From Polymyxa betae (taxonomy: Eukaryota > Endomyxa > Phytomyxea > Plasmodiophorida > Plasmodiophoridae): 62,608 nucleotides of DNA. A program made the position numbers and the translations under genes. Location: contig RBZT01000508.1 in NCBI GenBank assembly GCA_003693705.1, positions 1 to 62,608 on the forward strand. Reading direction: 5' to 3'. Numbering within the stretch: the first letter of the stretch is position 1; the number at the start of each line of letters is the position of its first letter. This document shows positions 58,017 to 62,608 of the stretch, piece by piece. The notes under the pieces were generated by a model. The model was not told the origin of the DNA and ran no database searches. It was given only the letters and a program-made list of their open reading frames with translations.

Positions 58017-58772
58017 ATGATGCTATTCGCCGGTAATAACGCTCTGCTTTGGGGCGGCCGTCTCGTCGTACCGGCCCAGGTCGCCTGGACCGTTCTGTAC
58101 ATCAATTTCCTGATCATTCTGCAATCATGTTTCAGTCTGGCATTGTATGAACGTGTTGGGATGTGGATATGGCTGGCGACCATCCCCCAGCTATGTCTCA
58201 CCGCCATCTACTATCTTCGGGCAGCCTTCACCGATCCCGGCATACTGGCCCGGTTCCTGGTCGCCAATCGTACTGTTCCGGCCCGGTCGCAGCGGTCCCT
58301 ATATCAGCATTGCGACCGATGTCAGATCTGGATTGAACCACAAGTTCGAGCTCGTCATTGCGATATCTGTGATAATTGTATCTCTAATCATAATCATCAT
58401 TCTAATACTCTTGGAATATGTATTGGACACAGAAACTTACCACTTTACGTCTTATTTCTCATATGGGGTAATGTTCTGGTCCTTTCAGATGCCAGCGTAC
58501 TGGCCCTGGCCGTTTATGTCGATCGTGTGTTCTGGACTGAGACGCCCGGTATTGGTCAGCTGTTAATGTTGTCCATATTTGCTATGCCGATGTTGATTAT
58601 TATATGGATGGTGCCGTTATATTCAATCTGTAAGATGATCGCTAAAGGTAGACCAGGATGTAGACCTGATAATCATAGTTGTGGGTTTATATATAATTTT
58701 ATGAATGTATTTTATGAAGAGATTCCTGTTAGCCAGATCAGAGTTGATGCAATACAATCTATACCCAGATAG
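58017..58772 (+). CDS. DHHC-like protein with NHHS active site (predicted pseudoenzyme)
   Basis: A single-exon 251-residue paralogue of the gene 137 bp upstream. Both share the start (LFAGNNALLWGG against LSFVGNNPVAFHG), QHCDRCQIW against FCAVCQIW, CDICDNCISNHNHH against CRQCDNCVEDFDHH, and a similar end (FYEEIPVSQ against FTDPIPESQ). The catalytic tetrapeptide DHHC has become NHHS, losing the acylated Cys and the preceding Asp, while most zinc-binding Cys and the CIGHRN motif remain. The open frame is full length with no stops, so it is not simply decaying. It may act as a regulatory partner of the active copy (inference). Four membrane helices are kept. Confidence 0.88.
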   Translation: MMLFAGNNALLWGGRLVVPAQVAWTVLYINFLIILQSCFSLALYERVGMWIWLATIPQLCLTAIYYLRAAFTDPGILARFLVANRTVPARSQRSLYQHCDRCQIWIEPQVRARHCDICDNCISNHNHHSNTLGICIGHRNLPLYVLFLIWGNVLVLSDASVLALAVYVDRVFWTETPGIGQLLMLSIFAMPMLIIIWMVPLYSICKMIAKGRPGCRPDNHSCGFIYNFMNVFYEEIPVSQIRVDAIQSIPR

Positions 58773-59201
58773 ATCATGGCTTTTAATATGACCTCTCATG
58801 ATATAATTCAATCAAGCAGTACGATAAAATGGATCGTCATTGTCAATATCATGATCTCGCAGCAATGTTTTAATAATGGGGTGCTCGTAACAATGTGAGC
58901 AAATGTCCAGATCATAAATACATAAGTTTATTCAGCGATGATTTGCCCATCGTGTAACCTTCAAAAGCTTAATGCCTTTCACAGTGCTCATCGATGTCAT
59001 GGATATGGTCGTCCAGAAATGTGCACAGCATAGGCAAATAGCAGAGAGATAAATCAAGAGGAGAGGTCATGAACGAGGGATTGGTCGATGTAGGGTAGAC
59101 TGCAAGATAATTGATGAAATGATACAGGAGACTTGATATCATCATAATCAGGCCAATGAATAGGTTCTGATTCCAATACAATATCTTTAATCCAATAAGG
59201 A
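58773..59201. other. 3' region between DHHC-like and bZIP genes
   Basis: Convergent 3' space. A 93-codon minus frame (59054-59335) overlaps the end of the bZIP gene in another frame and might be its true C-terminus if a small intron exists. Otherwise nothing is recognised. Confidence 0.35.
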
Positions 59202-59534
59202 TCATTTGTATGAGATCTGGGCTGCCAGACTACTCCAACTGCAGGGAGAGACAAGTACTGCAGACTTGTCAGATATGGTCTGACATCCCAGATCTTCTTG
59301 ATCGTCGGCCAGGAACTCGCTTGTGATAGATTCATCGCATGAACATTTGGGCTGGGATTGGGCCAGGCTTCGGCGTAAGAGCTCGTTCTCTTCTTCTAGG
59401 GCTGTGATTCGTTGTTGAAGAAACAGGAACATCTCCCGCTTCCGGATCCGTGACCGCAGAGCCGCTTCCTTGTTGCTACGCTTACGTCGCTCCAACGGCG
59501 AAGATGATAATGTCAGCCCACTCGCTACCATCAA
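59202..59534 (-). CDS. bZIP transcription factor
   Basis: A 110-residue frame. The basic region is ERRKRSNKEAALRSRIRKRE (N-x7-R pattern: N in SNKEAALRSR), followed by a short leucine zipper (FLQQRITALEEENELLRRSL). The rest is Ser/Asp-rich. The end of this frame and an overlapping frame (59054-59335) compete, and the second would add about 70 residues including YLSLPAVGVVWQ. The factor is expected to bind ACGT-core sites as a dimer. It may be a short form. No other domain is visible. Confidence 0.8.
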   Translation of the reverse strand: MMVASGLTLSSSPLERRKRSNKEAALRSRIRKREMFLFLQQRITALEEENELLRRSLAQSQPKCSCDESITSEFLADDQEDLGCQTISDKSAVLVSPCSWSSLAAQISYK

Positions 59535-60259
59535 TTCACGACGGCGATACAGATTAATGAAGATTAATGAGAAGACGAGAGAAAGGCCACTCCGTAAGAA
59601 AACTGCGTAATAATATCATTCTGATTAGGGTTTGGAAATTGTTCTATGACACGTCAGCAATCAGATCTCTCATTTATGCTATGAAAGTGCAGACTTCCAT
59701 TTACACAATGATGGGTTGTATTAATGGTCCAGTAAAGACTCTTTACAGTTATGTTGATCAGCTGCCAGCAATATCGGTATAGGGTTTATATCAACAACCT
59801 TCAAACAGGGCTGTCGATGATAGATAGGGCTCGCAGATAAGCGTTTGTGTTCTATCAATCAATAGGTCTCTGTTTGTCTTACAGATTTCCGTGCCTCTAT
59901 TAAAATGGGCAACATATTAAATAATGTGACTTGTCGATGGTATTAGGTAGCTTCAAACATGGATGTTGGAGATCGGAATTCTTTCATCTGTTTCAACCCG
60001 ACTACGCTTATGATTTTGAATTTCGGAATGAAAACATGTTCTGAGATCAATGTGTGATTGATTAGTGATTAATCAGAGCGGATATTAAAGGTCTATTTGG
60101 TGTTGTTGTGTTCTTGGAAGATTCTAGTCTTAGGGGGGCGGAGGTTGCGCAATCTTCCGTCTCTCCGCCACCTTCACGTTATTAGTCTGTCTCTCTCTAT
60201 TACATCCATATTAGATATTGAACTTGATACTTGAATATCAACACAGAACTGATAGAGTC
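59535..60259. other. Intergenic between bZIP and p23
   Basis: 725 bp without a recognised gene. It contains a small inverted repeat (GGCGGAG near 60138 and CTCCGCC near 60164) and scattered TAGGGTTT strings (about 59627 and 59781). It holds both promoters. Confidence 0.4.
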
Positions 60260-60897
60260 ATGACGTATGTGATGTTACAAGTGTGATTGTATTATAATAG
60301 GGTTTACTAACATGTCTATGTAGACATTCAGAGGTTCTCATTCCTAATCTTCTCTGGGGACAGGACAGTGATCATATCTTCGCTACCATCAATGTTGCTG
60401 ATCTTGACTCCGCTGATGTCCAATTTGATGAAAATCAAGTCACTTTCAAGGGGTCGAAGTCTGAGAGGTCTGGAGACGCCAAGGACTATGCCATGTCGGT
60501 GGAGCTGGCTGAATCCATTGATGTCTCGGGCTGCAACTGGGCTAAACGCGCTCGTAATGTACAGATTGTGATGAAGAAGGCGGAATCTGGAAAGAAATGG
60601 ACACAATTCGCCAAAGATGTTAAGAAATGGAAGGCTCATGTTGCTGTTGATTGGAACAAGTGGGTTGATTCTGATGATGAGGATAATGTCCCAGGACGGT
60701 TTGATGATTTAAGTGATATCATGGGAGGTGGTGGTGGCAATATGGATCTCGCCTCTATGATGAAGGGTAGTGGTGCAGGAGGATACTCTCCTGGTGCTGT
60801 TGATGAAGAAGAACAGGATAGTGATGATGAAGAGCTGCCTGAACTAGAATCTGAACCAGCTCATGTTGAAGCTGAACCTCAGGCTACCGAACATTAA
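60260..60897 (+). CDS. p23/Sba1-type Hsp90 co-chaperone
   Basis: Two exons. A five-base first exon (60260-60264, ATG AC) is joined across a 59-nt intron (60265-60323) that contains a perfect TACTAAC branch point, giving 192 residues starting MTHSEVLIPNLLWGQDSD. The CS domain follows: HIFATINVADLDSADVQFDE, NQVTFKG, SGCNWAKRARNVQIVMKKAE, and KWKAHVAVDWNKWVDSDDED (family DFNKWVDEDD). A Gly/Met-rich stretch and an acidic tail complete the typical layout. It stabilises ATP-bound Hsp90-client complexes. The tiny first exon would be missed by most gene finders. A convergent gene lies 170 bp downstream. Confidence 0.9.
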
Positions 60898-61069
60898 TAG
60901 ACATTAGAAGTTGATGGTACAACCCATGACAATCTCTCTCATTAATGCTAGATTTATCCATGCAACTTTCTTTTATGTCTTTGACAGAAGCTTCAGTTTG
61001 TAAAGCGTTTTTTTACCAATTCTTCTGGCTGCTTTGTATATAATTGAGAGCGAGTTAAAATGGGTTTAT

Positions 61070-61790
61070 TCAGTGAGCCAGTAAAGTCAATGCTGTTCCT
61101 ATAGCAGCAATAATAGTAACAGTACCAATTAAGGTATTAGTAATAGGATCAGGTTTGTGTACACCATATGCTGAATGAATAAAGATATTCTCGATTAGTT
61201 CACCAAGCTGCATGACTCCATCACGAACAAACCGACCAATACTCTGAAACACGTGCTTTAATGTCTCCAGAAATGATCCATCATCATCATCATCATCATC
61301 ACCATCATAGTAGATATGGTCGGGTATGACCTCGATCTGAACAGATTGTGATCCCATAATAAGGCGTTGTTGTTGATTGAGTTGGGTCTCGTTCTCCGAA
61401 TCAGTTTCCTCTTCAATAACTTTCTCAACACATGCTAATACATATGGATCATGAACAAATTTATCAACAAGACGTTCTGTAACACGAACTGCTGTACCTG
61501 GCTTCATACCAGAATCAATGACCACTATCAAGGGCAGGGTCAGTACGTCGTCGTCTATCACGACAAGTATTACCTTGTCGTGCATGATCCGGTACTCGTG
61601 TCCATAGTTCCTGTGATAGTGATGAAGTGGTTGGTACATCAGTCTCATCATGTACAAAGGTCCAGCTATTAGCAGAGGATGGATCTGAATCAGTGATCAT
61701 GGAGGTCACAAGAGCAGCTGCACCAGCAGCATGACGACCACTTTGACCAGCCTGTTTCATGATTGATGGGATGGCTTTAGAGGCGTTCAT
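61070..61790 (-). CDS. Acidic protein with C-terminal membrane anchor
   Basis: Two exons (61790-61574 and 61524-61070) joined across a 49-nt intron give 223 residues, with a split Val codon. The N-terminus starts MNASKAIPSIMKQAGQSG. The middle is acidic, including EKVIEEETDSENETQ and an Asp run (YDGDDDDDDDG, coded by ATC/GAT repeats). The C-terminus is a hydrophobic helix, TLIGTVTIIAAIGTALTLLA, ending LAH, so it looks tail-anchored. No family is recognised. The second exon's frame is also open through the intron up to an ATG at 61657, so an alternative N-terminus is possible. The stop overlaps AATAAA. Confidence 0.65.
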
Positions 61791-62608
61791 GATGGAAGTC
61801 AGGAGCTTTGGATACTGAATGAATATGGTGATGTAGTGGACCTTAAGGAGATGGGATATTTAAGGGTGGTATAATATTCAGTAATACGGAGATAGAAAGG
61901 ACAGGCCCCCGGTCATGGGTAGTAAGTAGGCTATGTGGGGTGTTGGGCTCACCTCCACCCCAGTTACGCTATTTTTTTCACTACTGACAAGTGACGCAAC
62001 ATTTCCACCATAGAATCTTCCATATTGTCTGTACAGAGAATCTTCATGCATTTTATTACGACTTTTCTCATATAAATCTTATCATCAACCTGCCATATTA
62101 CCAATATATGTAACATAACTCTTCCAACAATCATCTCTAATAGAACCAAATGACATTCAGAAATCATGAGCAGTCAGGTTCATGTTACAATAATAGATTG
62201 TTTGTATTCATTGTCGATCTAGGGCCAGTATTCCGAACCCAACTGGCCACGGCCTCGATTGCTGTTTCGAAGCCAATGACCTCTGGTCGTACTGATTGCT
62301 TTTATGAAGTTAATAACTGATGTATTGTGACGAATACTAACTACACAGTTTCTCAATTTGCACAATTTTTGGATTATGTAAACAAACTCATGATGAAATG
62401 AATGCTTCAGAGGATCTGATATTGCACCAATATATGATCTGTTCAATAATCATCTCATGCTAGGTCAGACAAGTTCATAGCGAGTATTGACAAGAGACAG
62501 ATTGGGTTGATTATAGTATAAATATCTCCATAATAGAGGCTGCAAATAATAAATAATATTGCACATGACAAGGTTAAGTATTAGAAGTATATTGTTATAT
62601 GTTGAATA
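61791..62608. other. Right end, no gene confirmed
   Basis: AT-rich sequence. Two short minus frames (61964-62167 and 62219-62446, the latter starting MNRSYIGAISDPLKHSFHHE) could be exons of a gene entering from the right, but I see no family and no secure splice sites. Confidence 0.35.

Noticed and set aside
1-62608. CRISPR arrays, bacterial operons or prophage
   Set aside because: No spaced direct repeats of that type, and the introns and gene content are eukaryotic throughout.

Overview
The window comes from a gene-dense, intron-bearing unicellular eukaryote. Evidence: GT-AG introns, most of them 44-60 nt, that restore reading frame where traced; a canonical TACTAAC branch point in the p23 gene; AATAAA signals lying on or beside stop codons; and strictly eukaryotic genes (ATG5, ELP2, PIG-F, cytoplasmic dynein 1 heavy chain, AGFG-type ArfGAP, 4EHP, p23). 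Plant-type telomere-like motifs (TTTAGGG/AAACCCT) occur in introns and next to a start codon. An MLO-family protein together with dynein and a class II eIF4E fits a protist better than an animal or fungus. I cannot assign a supergroup from sequence alone.

Layout. 0-3 kb is a transposon graveyard: a palindromic AAAACGCCGTTTT cluster, a broken Harbinger/IS5-like DDE transposase, a copia integrase fragment and a perfect 34-bp palindrome. 3-9 kb holds a DUF2183/APP1-type phosphatase (minus) and an unusual actin-regulator candidate with CH domain, long coiled coil, polyproline and two WH2 motifs. 9-11 kb is mostly unassigned. 11-15.3 kb: ATG5 (+) and ELP2 (-) converge with 9 bp between stop codons, then a tandem 26-bp repeat and a tristetraprolin-like CCCH protein. 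15.6-18.1 kb: GMP synthase (-). 18-19.5 kb: degraded Tc5/CENP-B-like remnant. 19.5-24 kb: PIG-F (GPI-anchor synthesis), a small candidate gene, and a secreted Gly/Ser/Gln-repeat protein with a GPI-type tail that contains an assembly gap. 24.3-28 kb: a protein with six bromodomains. 28-31.5 kb: a coiled-coil protein, a membrane protein and 4EHP. 31.5-48.8 kb: one very large minus-strand gene, the cytoplasmic dynein 1 heavy chain.

49.4-52.3 kb carries the most striking gene: thirteen exons that join in frame into a 780-residue protein combining an MLO-type multi-pass membrane domain with a C-terminal Hv1-like voltage-sensor domain. It could be a voltage-regulated MLO channel. 52.6-62.6 kb holds a small basic protein, an ER J-protein, AGFG-type ArfGAP, an RRM protein, two tandem DHHC-family proteins (the second with NHHS in place of DHHC, so predicted inactive), a bZIP factor, p23 co-chaperone and an acidic tail-anchored protein.

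Functionally the genes are ordinary, unlinked housekeeping functions: autophagy, tRNA wobble modification, purine synthesis, GPI anchoring, lipidation, trafficking and microtubule transport. The three candidates for new biology are the MLO-voltage-sensor fusion, the CH-polyPro-WH2 protein and the DHHC/NHHS pair. All exon joins are manual readings and need RNA evidence.
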